Shown here: positions 26,201-37,924 of the stretch, one piece after another
How positions within the stretch are numbered: position 1 is the first letter of the stretch
Layout of the letters: each line of letters opens with the position of its first letter
Assembly: GCA_037074615.1 (NCBI GenBank)
Contig: CM073563.1
Coordinates: forward strand, 14,306,501 to 14,370,500
Reading direction: 5' to 3'
Source of the DNA: Leucaena leucocephala
Lineage: Eukaryota > Streptophyta > Magnoliopsida > Fabales > Fabaceae
DNA: 64,000 bases
Translations under genes and position numbers: made by a program
Notes under the pieces: generated by a model
Told to the model about the DNA's origin: nothing
The model's input: the letters and a program-made list of their open reading frames with translations, nothing else
Database searches by the model: none

Positions 26201-26334
26201 TCACAAAAGACTCCTCAATTGTTTCAAGGTAGTTTTACGCAAAAGTAGCAAAACTTTGGGACTTTACTTGTCTATAGTGATAACTCACCCCCAATCGCAA
26301 CCTTCAATGTGAGTTCTAGAACGTTACTTTTCTT
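23283..26334 (+). repeat. Two canonical decamers (1526 bp each)
   Basis: Units start at 23283 and 24809. Within the second unit several class-specific markers change state: E goes from 'gtcacaagag' to 'gtcgcaagag', F from 'ttggcgcttc' to 'ttggcactttt', and D gains the H-type 'ccatgcagg'. This places a block boundary at about 25.4 kb. Confidence 0.92.
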
Positions 26335-27246
26335 AAGATGTGGGTCCATGTAGGTCGCAAAAGTGTCATCCATTTTTTCAAAGTAGTTTTAGGCAAAGTA
26401 GCGGAACTCTGGCACTTTTCTCTACCATACTGAAAAACCCCCCAATCTCTACTTTGAGTATGCGTTCTGGAATGCTACTTTCCTTAAGATATGGGTCTAT
26501 ATAGGTCACAACAGAGTCATCAACTGTTTCAAGGTAGTTGTACGCAAATGTAGCGAAACTTTGGCACTTTACTTTTCTACAGCGATAACCTCACCCTAAT
26601 CTCAACTTTTAATACGAATTCTATAACACCTATTTTCCTTAAGATATGGGTCCATGTAGGTCACGAAAGAGTTATCCATTGTTTCAAGGAACTTTTAGGT
26701 AAATGCAGCAAAACCTTGGCACTTTTCCCGACCATAATGAAAAGTCCCCACCAATATCAACATTGAATATTCATTCTAGAATGCCACATTCCTCAAGATA
26801 TGGGTCCATATAGGTCACAAAAGGGTCATCAATTGTTTCTAGTTTGACTCAAATGGAGCAAAATTATTGAACTTGTCTATACTTGTAACTCACCCCCAAT
26901 CTCAACTTTCAATATGAGTTCTAGAATGTCACTTCTCCAAAGATGTGGGTCCATGCAGGTCACAAAGTGTCATCCATTTTTTCAAAGTACTTTTAGCGAA
27001 ATGTAGCGAAACTCTGGCACTTTTCCTGACCATAATGGAAAGTCCCCACCAATATCAACATTGAATATTCATTCTAGAATGCCACTTTGCTTAAGATATG
27101 GGTCCATATAGGTCACAAAAGACTCCTCAATTGTTTCAAGGTAGTTTTACGCAAAAGTAGCAAAACTTTGGGACTTTACTTGTCTATAGTGATAACTCAC
27201 CCCCAATCGCAACCTTCAATGTGAGTTCTAGAACGTTACTTTTCTT
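26335..27246 (+). repeat. Hexamer J-A-B-C-H-I, C|H junction (912 bp)
   Basis: C keeps its own 3' part ('tatacttgtaactcac') and is followed by an H monomer ('ccatgcagg', 'agcgaaatg', 'gaaagtcccc'). D-E-F-G (614 bp) is absent. One base is missing from the J C-run region ('gaaaaacccccc'), giving 912 in place of 913. J reads 'ctctacc' where most copies have 'ctcgacc'. Confidence 0.92.
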
Positions 27247-30200
27247 AAGATGTGGGTCCATGTAGGTCGCAAAAGTGTCATCCATTTTTTCAAAGTAGTT
27301 TTAGGCAAAGTAGCGGAACTCTGGCACTTTTCTCGACCATACTGAAAAATCCCCCCAATCTCTACTTTGAGTATGCGTTCTGGAATGCTACTTTCCTTAA
27401 GATATGGGTCTATATAGGTCACAACAGAGTCATCAACTGTTTCAAGGTAGTTGTACGCAAATGTAGCGAAACTTTGGCACTTTACTTTTCTACAGCGATA
27501 ACCTCACCCCAATCTCAACTTTTAATACGAATTCTATAACACCTATTTTCCTTAAGATATGGGTCCATGTAGGTCACGAAAGAGTTATCCATTGTTTCAA
27601 GGAACTTTTAGGTAAATGCAACAAAACCTTGGCACTTTTCCCGACCATAATGAAAAGTCCCCACCAATATCAACATTGAATATTCATTCTAGAATGCCAC
27701 ATTCCTCAAGATATGGGTCCATATAGGTCACAAAAGGGTCATCAATTGTTTCTAGTTTGACTCAAATGGAGCAAAATTATTGAACTTGTCTATACTTGTA
27801 ACTCACCCCCAATCTCAACTTTCAATATGAGTTATAGAATGTCACTTCTCCAAAGATGTGGGTCCATGCAGGTCACAAAGTGTCATCCATTTTTTCAAAG
27901 TACTTTTAGGAAAATGTAGCGAAACTCTGGCACTTTTCCTGACCATAATGGAAATTCCCCACCAATATCAACATTGAACATTCATTCTAGAATGCCACTT
28001 TCCTTAAGATATGGGTCCATATAGGTCGCAAGAGAGTCGTCAATTGTTCTAAGGTAGTTTTACGCAAATGTAGCAAAACTTTGGCACTTCACTTTTCTAT
28101 AGTGATAACTCACCCCAATCTCAACTTTTAATACGAATTCTATAACACCTATTTTCCTTAAGATATGGGTCTATGTAGGTCACGGAAGAGTTATCCATTG
28201 TTTCAAGCTACTTCTAGGCAAATGAAGCAAAACCTTGGCACTTTTCCCGACCATAATGAAAAGTCCCCACCAATATCAACATTGAATATTCATTCTAGAA
28301 TGCCACATTCCTCAAGATATGGGTCCATATAGGTCACAAAAGGGTCATCAGTTGTTCAAGGTAGTTTTACTCAAATGTAGCAAAATTATTGAACTTTACT
28401 TGTCTATAGTTGTAAGTCACCCCCAATCTCAACTTTCAATATGAGTTCTAGAATGTCACTTCTCCAAAGATGTGGGTCCATGCAGGTCACAAAGTGTCAT
28501 CCATTTTTTCAAAGTACTTTTAGCGAAATGTAGCGAAACTCTGGCACTTTTCCTGACCATAATGGAAAGTCCCCACCAATATCAACATTGAATATTCATT
28601 CTAGAATGCCACTTTGCTTAAGATATGGGTCCATATAGGTCACAAAAGACTCCTCAATTGTTTCAAGGTAGTTTTACGCAAAAGTAGCAAAACTTTGGGA
28701 CTTTACTTGTCTATAGTGATAACTCACCCCCAATCGCAACCTTCAATGTGAGTTCTAGAACGTTACTTTTCTTAAGATGTGGGTCCATGTAGGTCGCAAA
28801 AGTGTCATCCATTTTTTCAAAGTAGTTTTAGGCAAAGTAGCGGAACTCTGGCACTTTTCTCTACCATACTGAAAAATCCCCCCAATCTCTACTTTGAGTA
28901 TGCGTTCTGGAATGCTACTTTCCTTAAGATATGGGTCTATATAGGTCACAACAGAGTCATCAACTGTTTCAAGGTAGTTGTACGCAAATGTAGCGAAACT
29001 TTGGCACTTTACTTTTCTACAGCGATAACCTCACCCCAATCTCAACTTTTAATACGAATTCTATAACACCTATTTTCCTTAAGATATGGGTCCATGTAGG
29101 TCACGAAAGAGTTATCCATTGTTTCAAGGAACTTTTAGGTAAATGCAGCAAAACCTTGGCACTTTTCCCGACCATAATGAAAAGTCCCCACCAATATCAA
29201 CATTGAATATTCATTCTGGAATGCCACATTCCTCAAGATATGGGTCCATATAGGTCACAAAAGGGTCATCAATTGTTTCTAGTTTGACTCAAATGGAGCA
29301 AAATTATTGAACTTGTCTATACTTGTAACTCACCCCCAATCTCAACTTTCAATATGAGTTCTAGAATGTCACTTCTCCAAAGATGTGGGTCCATGTAGGT
29401 CACAAAGTGTCATCCATTTTTTCAAAGTACTTTTAGGAAAATGTAGCGAAACTCTGGCACTTTTCCTGACCATAATGGAAATTCCCCACCAATATCAACA
29501 TTGAACATTCATTCTAGAATGCCACTTTCCTTAAGATATGGGTCCATATAGGTCGCAAGAGAGTCGTCAATTGTTCCAAGGTAGTTTTACGCAAATGTAG
29601 CAAAACTTTGGCACTTCACTTTTCTATAGTGATAACTCACCCCAATCTCAACTTTTAATACGAATTCTATAACACCTATTTTCCTTAAGATATGGGTCTA
29701 TATGTAGGTCACGGAAGAGTTATCCATTGTTTCAAGCTACTTCTAGGCAAATGAAGCAAAACCTTGGCACTTCTCCCGACCATAATGAAAAGTCCCCACC
29801 AATACCAACATTGAATATTCATTCTAGAATGCCACATTCCTCAAGATATGGGTCCATATAGGTCACAAAAGGGTCATCAGTTGTTCAAGGTAGTTTTACT
29901 CAAATGTAGCAAAATTATTGAACTTTACTTGTCTATAGTTGTAAGTCACCCCCAATCTCAACTTTCAATATGAGTTCTAGAATGTCACTTCTCCAAAGAT
30001 GTGGGTCCATGCAGGTCACAAAGTGTCATCCATTTTTTCAAAGTACTTTTAGCGAAATGTAGCGAAACTCTGGCACTTTTCCTGACCATAATGGAAAGTC
30101 CCCACCAATATCAACATTGAATATTCATTCTAGAATGCCACTTTGCTTAAGATATGGGTCCATATAGGTCACAAAAGAGTCCTCAATTGTTTCAAGGTAG

Positions 30201-30303
30201 TTTTACGCAAAAAGTAGCAAAACTTTGGGACTTTACTTGTCTATAGTGATAACTCACCCCCAATCGCAACCTTCAATGTGAGTTCTAGAACGTTACTTTT
30301 CTT
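27247..30303 (+). repeat. Two canonical decamers (1527 and 1530 bp)
   Basis: Units start at 27247 and 28774. The second has a 2-bp TA gain in F ('gtctatatgtagg', near 29700), an extra A in I ('cgcaaaaagtagc'), and 'aataccaac' in F. The F changes recur about 20 kb downstream. Confidence 0.92.
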
Positions 30304-31216
30304 AAGATGTGGGTCCATGTAGGTCGCAAAAGTGTCATCCATTTTTTCAAAGTAGTTTTAGGCAAAGTAGCGGAACTCTGGCACTTTTCTCGACCATACT
30401 GAAAAAGCCCCCCAATCTCTACTTTGAGTATGCGTTCTGGAATGCTACTTTCCTTAAGATATGGGTCTATATAGGTCACAACAGAGTCATCAACTGTTTC
30501 AAGGTAGTTGTACGCAAATGTAGCGAAACTTTGGCACTTTACTTTTCTACAGAGATAACCTCACCCCAATCTCAACTTTTAATACGAATTCTATAACACC
30601 TATTTTCCTTAAGATATGGGTCCATGTAGGTCACGAAAGAGTTATCCATTGTTTCAAGGAACTTTTAGGTAAATGCAGCAAAACCTTGGCACTTTTCCCG
30701 ACCATAATGAAAAGTCCCCACCAATATCAACATTGAATATTCATTCTAGAATGCCACATTCCTCAAGATATGGGTCCATATAGGTCACAAAAGGGTCATC
30801 AATTGTTTCTAGTTTGACTCAAATGGAGCAAAATTATTGAACTTGTCTATACTTGTAACTCACCCCCAATCTCAACTTTCAATATGAGTTCTAGAATGTC
30901 ACTTCTCCAAAGATGTGGGTCCATGCAGGTCACAAAGTGTCATCCATTTTTTCAAAGTACTTTTAGCGAAATGTAGCGAAACTCTGGCACTTTTCCTGAC
31001 CATAATGGAAAGTCCCCACCAATATCAACATTGAATATTCATTCTAGAATGCCACTTTGCTTAAGATATGGGTCCATATAGGTCACAAAAGAGTCCTCAA
31101 TTGTTTCAAGGTAGTTTTACGCAAAAGTAGCAAAACTTTGGGACTTTACTTGTCTATAGTGATAACTCACCCCCAATCGCAACCTTCAATGTGAGTTCTA
31201 GAACGTTAGTTTTCTT
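30304..31216 (+). repeat. Hexamer J-A-B-C-H-I, C|H junction (913 bp)
   Basis: It has the same structure as the hexamer starting at 26335, with C complete through 'acttgtaactcac' and then H. Its J is the earliest copy in the window with 'gaaaaagcccccc', which becomes the common J form in the following hexamers. Confidence 0.92.
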
Positions 31217-32437
31217 AAGATGTGGGTCCATGTAGGTCGCAAAAGTGTCATCCATTTTTTCAAAGCAGTTTTAGGCAAAGTAGCGGAACTCTGGCACTTT
31301 TCTCGACCATACTGAAAAATCCCCCCAATCTCTACTTTGAGTATGCGTTCTGGAATGCTACTTTTCTTAAGATATGGGTCTATATAGGTCACAACAGAGT
31401 CATCAACTGTTTCAAGGTAGTTGTACGCAAATGTAGCGAAACTTTGGCACTTTACTTTTCTACAGCGATAACCTCACCCCAATCTCAACTTTTAATACGA
31501 ATTCTATAACACCTATTTTCCTTAAGATATGGGTCCATGTAGGTCACGAAAGAGTTATCCATTGTTTCAAGGAACTTTTAGGTAAATGCAGCAAAACCTT
31601 GGCACTTTTCCCGACCATAATGAAAAGTCCCCACCAATATCAACATTGAATATTCATTCTAGAATGCCACATTCCTCAAGATATGGGTCCATATAGGTCA
31701 CAAAAGGGTCATCAATTGTTTCTAGTTTGACTCAAATGGAGCAAAATTATTGAACTTGTCTATACTTGTAACTCACCCCCAATCTCAACTTTCAATATGA
31801 GTTCTAGAATGTCACTTCTCCAAAGATGTGGGTCCATGTAGGTCACAAAGTGTCATCCATTTTTTCAAAGTACTTTTAGGAAAATGTAGCGAAACTCTGG
31901 CACTTTTCCTGACCATAATGGAAATTCCCCACCAATATCAACATTGAACATTCATTCTAGAATGCCACTTTCCTTAAGATATGGGTCCATATAGGTCGCA
32001 AGAGAGTCGTCAATTGTTCCAAGGTAGTTTTACGCAAATGTAGCAAAACTTTGGCACTTCACTTTTCTATAGTGATAACTCACCCCAATCTCAACTTTTA
32101 ATACGAATTCTATAACACCTATTTTCCTTAAGATATGGGTCTATGTAGGTCACGGAAGAGTTATCCATTTTTTCAAAGTACTTTTAGCAAAATGTAGCAA
32201 AACTCTGGCACTTTTCCTGACCATAATGGAAAGTCCCCACCAATATCAACATTGAATATTCATTCTAGAATGCCACTTTGCTTAAGATATGGGTCCATAT
32301 AGGTCACAAAAGAGTCCTCAATTGTTTCAAGGTAGTTTTACGCAAAAGTAGCAAAACTTTGGGACTTTACTTGTCTATAGTGATAACTCACCCCCAATCG
32401 CAACCTTCAATGTGAGTTCTAGAACGTTACTTTTCTT
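31217..32437 (+). repeat. Octamer with F/H fusion monomer (1221 bp)
   Basis: The order is J-A-B-C-D-E-[F/H]-I. The fusion monomer 32130-32283 begins as F ('gtctatgtaggtcacgg') and switches at 'agttatccattttttcaaag' to H. About two monomers (3' F, G, 5' H) are missing. J, at its 5' boundary, carries 'cgttagttttc', shared with the J at 37925. Confidence 0.92.
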
Positions 32438-33350
32438 AAGATGTGGGTCCATGTAGGTCGCAAAAGTGTCATCCATTTTTTCAAAGTAGTTTTAGGCAAA
32501 GTAGCGGAACTCTGGCACTTTTCTCGACCATACTGAAAAATCCCCCCAATCTCTACTTTGAGTATGCGTTCTGGAATGCTACTTTCCTTAAGATATGGGT
32601 CTATATAGGTCACAACAGAGTCATCAACTGTTTCAAGGTAGTTGTACGCAAATGTAGCGAAACTTTGGCACTTTACTTTTCTACAGCGATAACCTCACCC
32701 CAATCTCAACTTTTAATACGAATTCTATAACACCTATTTTCCTTAAGATATGGGTCCATGTAGGTCACGAAAGAGTTATCCATTGTTTCAAGGAACTTTT
32801 AGGTAAATGCAACAAAACCTTGGCACTTTTCCCGACCATAATGAAAAGTCCCCACCAATATCAACATTGAATATTCATTCTAGAATGCCACATTCCTCAA
32901 GATATGGGTCCATATAGGTCACAAAAGGGTCATCAATTGCTTCTAGTTTGACTCAAATGGAGCAAAATTATTGAACTTGTCTATACTTGTAACTCACCCC
33001 CAATCTCAACTTTCAATATGAGTTCTAGAATGTCACTTCTCCAAAGATGTGGGTCCATGCAGGTCACAAAGTGTCATCCATTTTTTCAAAGTACTTTTAG
33101 CGAAATGTAGCGAAACTCTGGCACTTTTCCTGACCATAATGGAAAGTCCCCACCAATATCAACATTGAATATTCATTCTAGAATGCCACTTTGCTTAAGA
33201 TATGGGTCCATATAGGTCACAAAAGAGTCCTCAATTGTTTCAAGGTAGTTTTACGCAAAAGTAGCAAAACTTTGGGACTTTACTTGTCTATAGTGATAAC
33301 TCACCCCCAATCGCAACCTTCAATGTGAGTTCTAGAACGTTACTTTTCTT
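32438..33350 (+). repeat. Hexamer J-A-B-C-H-I, C|H junction (913 bp)
   Basis: This is a C|H hexamer. C has 'caattgcttctag', a substitution shared with C of the octamer that begins at 34878. B has 'aaatgcaacaaaacc', a marker of hexamer-rich blocks. Confidence 0.92.
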
Positions 33351-34877
33351 AAGATGTGGGTCCATGTAGGTCGCAAAAGTGTCATCCATTTTTTCAAAGT
33401 AGTTTTAGGCAAAGTAGCGGAACTCTGGCACTTTTCTCGACCATACTGAAAAAGCCCCCCAATCTCTACTTTGAGTATGCGTTCTGGAATGCTACTTTCC
33501 TTAAGATATGGGTCTATATAGGTCACAACAGAGTCATCAACTGTTTCAAGGTAGTTGTACGCAAATGTAGCGAAACTTTGGCACTTTACTTTTCTACAGC
33601 GATAACCTCACCCCAATCTCAACTTTTAATACGAATTCTATAACACCTATTTTCCTTAAGATATGGGTCCATGTAGGTCACGAAAGAGTTATCCATTGTT
33701 TCAAGGAACTTTTAGGTAAATGCAGCAAAACCTTGGCACTTTTCCCGACCATAATGAAAAGTCCCCACCAATATCAACATTGAATATTCATTCTAGAATG
33801 CCACATTCCTCAAGATATGGGTCCATATAGGTCACAAAAGGGTAATCAATTGTTTCTAGTTTGGCTCAAATGGAGCAAAATTATTGAACTTGTCTATACT
33901 TGTAACTCACCCCCAATCTCAACTTTCAATATGAGTTCTACAATGTCACTTCTCCAAAGATGTGGGTCCATGTGGGTCACAAAGTGTCATCCATTTTTTC
34001 AAAGTACTTTTAGGAAAATGTAGCGAAACTCTGGCACTTTTCCTGACCATAATGGAAATTCCCCACCAATATCAACATTGAACATTCATTCTAGAATGCC
34101 ACTTTCCTTAAGATATGGGACCATATAGGTCGCAAGAGAGTCGTCAATTGTTCCAAGGTAGTTTTACGCAAATGTAGCAAAACTTTGGCACTTCACTTTT
34201 CTATAGTGATAACTCACCCCAATCTCAACTTTTAATACGAATTCTATAACACCTATTTTCCTTAAGATATGGGTCTATGTAGGTCACGGAAGAGTTATCC
34301 ATTGTTTCAAGCTATTTCTAGGCAAATGAAGCAAAACCTTGGCACTTCTCCCGACCATAATGAAAAGTCCCCACCAATATCAACATTGAATATTCATTCT
34401 AGAATGCCACATTCCTCAAGATATGGGTCCATATAGGTCACAAAAGGGTCATCAGTTGTTCAAGGTAGTTTTACTCAAATGTAGCAAAATTATTAAACTT
34501 TACTTGTCTATAGTTGTAAGTCACCCCCAATCTCAACTTTCAATATGAGTTCTAGAATGTCACTTCTCCAAAGATGTGGGTCCATGCAGGTCACAAAGTG
34601 TCATCCATTTTTTCAAAGTACTTTTAGCGAAATGTAGCGAAACTCTGGCACTTTTCCTGACCATAATGGAAAGTCCCCACCAATATCAACATTGAATATT
34701 CATTCTAGAATGCCACTTTGCTTAAGATATGGGTCCATATAGGTCACAAAAGAGTCCTCAATTGTTTCAAGGTAGTTTTACGCAAAAGTAGCAAAACTTT
34801 GGGACTTTACTTGTCTATAGTGATAACTCACCCCCAATCGCAACCTTCAATGTGAGTTCTAGAACGTTACTTTTCTT
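33351..34877 (+). repeat. Canonical decamer (1527 bp)
   Basis: All ten classes are in order. C has 'gggtaatcaattg', a variant limited to decamer copies at about 33.8, 38.4, 39.9, 44.2 and 49.4 kb. D has 'gtccatgtgggtcac', unique here. That change removes an in-frame stop and so produces an isolated 68-codon ORF, with no sign of coding function. Confidence 0.92.
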
Positions 34878-36098
34878 AAGATGTGGGTCCATGTAGGTCG
34901 CAAAAGTGTCATCCATTTTTTCAAAGTAGTTTTAGGCAAAGTAGCGGAACTCTGGCACTTTTCTCGACCATACTGAAAAATCCCCCCAATCTCTACTTTG
35001 AGTATGCGTTCTGGAATGCTACTTTCCTTAAGATATGGGTCTATATAGGTCACAACAGAGTCATCAACTGTTTCAAGGTAGTTGTACGCAAATGTAGCAA
35101 AACTTTGGCACTTTACTTTTCTACAGCGATAACCTCACCCCAATCTCAACTTTTAATACGAATTCTATAACACCTATTTTCCTTAAGATATGGGTCCATG
35201 TAGGTCACGAAAGAGTTATCCATTGTTTCAAGGAACTTTTAGGTAAATGCAACAAAACCTTGGCACTTTTCCCGACCATAATGAAAAGTCCCCACCAATA
35301 TCAACATTGAATATTCATTCTAGAATGCCACATTCCTCAAGATATGGGTCCATATAGGTCACAAAAGGGTCATCAATTGCTTCTAGTTTGACTCAAATGG
35401 AGCAAAATTATTGAACTTGTCTATACTTGTAACTCACCCCCAATCTCAACTTTCAATATGAGTTCTAGAATGTCACTTCTCCAAAGATGTGGGTCCATGC
35501 AGGTCACAAAGTGTCATCCATTTTTTCAAAGTACTTTTAGCGAAATGTAGCGAAACTCTGGCACTTTTCCTGACCATAATGGAAATTCCCCACCAATATC
35601 AACATTGAACATTCATTCTAGAATGCCACTTTCCTTAAGATATGGGTCCATATAGGTCGCAAGAGAGTCGTCAATTGTTCCAAGGTAGTTTTACGCAAAT
35701 GTAGCAAAACTTTGGCACTTCACTTTTCTATAGTGATAACTCACCCCAATCTCAACTTTTAATACGAATTCTATAACACCTATTTTCCTTAAGATATGGG
35801 TCTATGTAGGTCACGGAAGAGTTATCCATTTTTTCAAAGTACTTTTAGCGAAATGTAGCGAAACTCTGGCACTTTTCCTGACCATAATGGAAAGTCCCCA
35901 CCAATATCAACATTGAATATTCATTCTAGAATGCCACTTTGCTTAAGATATGGGTCCATATAGGTCACAAAAGAGTCCTCAATTGTTTCAAGGTAGTTTT
36001 ACGCAAAAGTAGCAAAACTTTGGGACTTTACTTGTCTATAGTGATAACTCACCCCCAATCGCAACCTTCAATGTGAGTTCTAGAACGTTACTTTTCTT
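34878..36098 (+). repeat. Octamer with F/H and H/D fusion monomers (1221 bp)
   Basis: The order is J-A-B-C-[H/D]-E-[F/H]-I. The F/H monomer at 35791-35944 has the same switch point as the one at 32130, so the two octamers share origin. In addition the D position (35484-35636) is H-like in its 5' half ('ccatgcagg', 'agcgaaatg') and D-like in its 3' half ('gaaattcc', 'gaacattc'). Confidence 0.9.
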
Positions 36099-37924
36099 AA
36101 GATGTGGGTCCATGTAGGTCGCAAAAGTGTCATCCATTTTTTCAAAGTAGTTTTAGGCAAAGTAGCGGAACTCTGGCACTTTTCTCTACCATACTGAAAA
36201 ATCCCCCCAATCTCTACTTTGAGTATGCGTTCTGGAATGCTACTTTCCTTAAGATATGGGTCTATATAGGTCACAACAGAGTCATCAACTGTTTCAAGGT
36301 AGTTGTACGCAAATGTAGCGAAACTTTGGCACTTTACTTTTCTACAGCGATAACCTCACCCCAATCTCAACTTTTAATACGAATTCTATAACACCTATTT
36401 TCCTTAAGATATGGGTCCATGTAGGTCACGAAAGAGTTATCCATTGTTTCAAGGAACTTTTAGGTAAATGCAACAAAACCTTGGCACTTTTCCCGACCAT
36501 AATGAAAAGTCCCCACCAATATCAACATTGAATATTCATTCTAGAATGCCACATTCCTCAAGATATGGGTCCATATAGGTCACAAAAGGGTCATCAATTG
36601 TTTCTAGTTTGACTCAAATGGAGCAAAATTATTGAACTTGTCTATACTTGTAACTCACCCCCAATCTCAACTTTCAATATGAGTTCTAGAATGTCACTTC
36701 TCCAAAGATGTGGGTCCATGCAGGTCACAAAGTGTCATCCATTTTTTCAAAGTACTTTTAGCGAAATGTAGCGAAACTCTGGCACTTTTCCTGACCATAA
36801 TGGAAAGTCCCCACCAATATCAACATTGAATATTCATTCTAGAATGCCACTTTGCTTAAGATATGGGTCCATATAGGTCACAAAAGAGTCCTCAATTGTT
36901 TCAAGGTAGTTTTACGCAAAAGTAGCAAAACTTTGGGACTTTACTTGTCTATAGTGATAACTCACCCCCAATCGCAACCTTCAATGTGAGTTCTAGAACG
37001 TTACTTTTCTTAAGATGTGGGTCCATGTAGGTCGCAAAAGTGTCATCCATTTTTTCAAAGTAGTTTTAGGCAAAGTAGCGGAACTCTGGCACTTTTCTCG
37101 ACCATACTGAAAAAGCCCCCCAATCTCTACTTTGAGTATGCGTTCTGGAATGCTACTTTCCTTAAGATATGGGTCTATATAGGTCACAACAGAGTCATCA
37201 ACTGTTTCAAGGTAGTTGTACGCAAATGTAGCGAAACTTTGGCACTTTACTTTTCTACAGCGATAACCTCACCCCAATCTCAACTTTTAATACGAATTCT
37301 ATAACACCTATTTTCCTTAAGATATGGGTCCATGTAGGTCACGAAAGAGTTATCCATTGTTTCAAGGAACTTTTAGGTAAATGCAGCAAAACCTTGGCAC
37401 TTTTCCCGACCATAATGAAAAGTCCCCACCAATATCAACATTGAATATTCATTCTAGAATGCCACATTCCTCAAGATATGGGTCCATATAGGTCACAAAA
37501 GGGTCATCAATTGTTTCTAGTTTGACTCAAATGGAGCAAAATTATTGAACTTGTCTATACTTGTAACTCACCCCCAATCTCAACTTTCAATATGAGTTCT
37601 AGAATGTCACTTCTCCAAAGATGTGGGTCCATGCAGGTCACAAAGTGTCATCCATTTTTTCAAAGTACTTTTAGCGAAATGTAGCGAAACTCTGGCACTT
37701 TTCCTGACCATAATGGAAAGTCCCCACCAATATCAACATTGAATATTCATTCTAGAATGCCACTTTGCTTAAGATATGGGTCCATATAGGTCACAAAAGA
37801 GTCCTCAATTGTTTCAAGGTAGTTTTACGCAAAAGTAGCAAAACTTTGGGACTTTACTTGTCTATAGTGATAACTCACCCCCAATCGCAACCTTCAATGT
37901 GAGTTCTAGAACGTTAGTTTTCTT
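36099..37924 (+). repeat. Two hexamers J-A-B-C-H-I, C|H junction (913 bp each)
   Basis: Units start at 36099 and 37012, both with C complete through 'acttgtaactcac'. The first has J 'ctctacc' and B 'gcaacaaaacc'. The second has J 'agcccccc' and B 'gcagcaaaacc'. Adjacent hexamers are therefore not simple copies of one another. Confidence 0.92.

Noticed and set aside
26394..26455. Possible frameshifted gene at the changed C-run in J
   Set aside because: The one-base loss only shifts a satellite ORF that has no coding support; it is a homopolymer-type length change.
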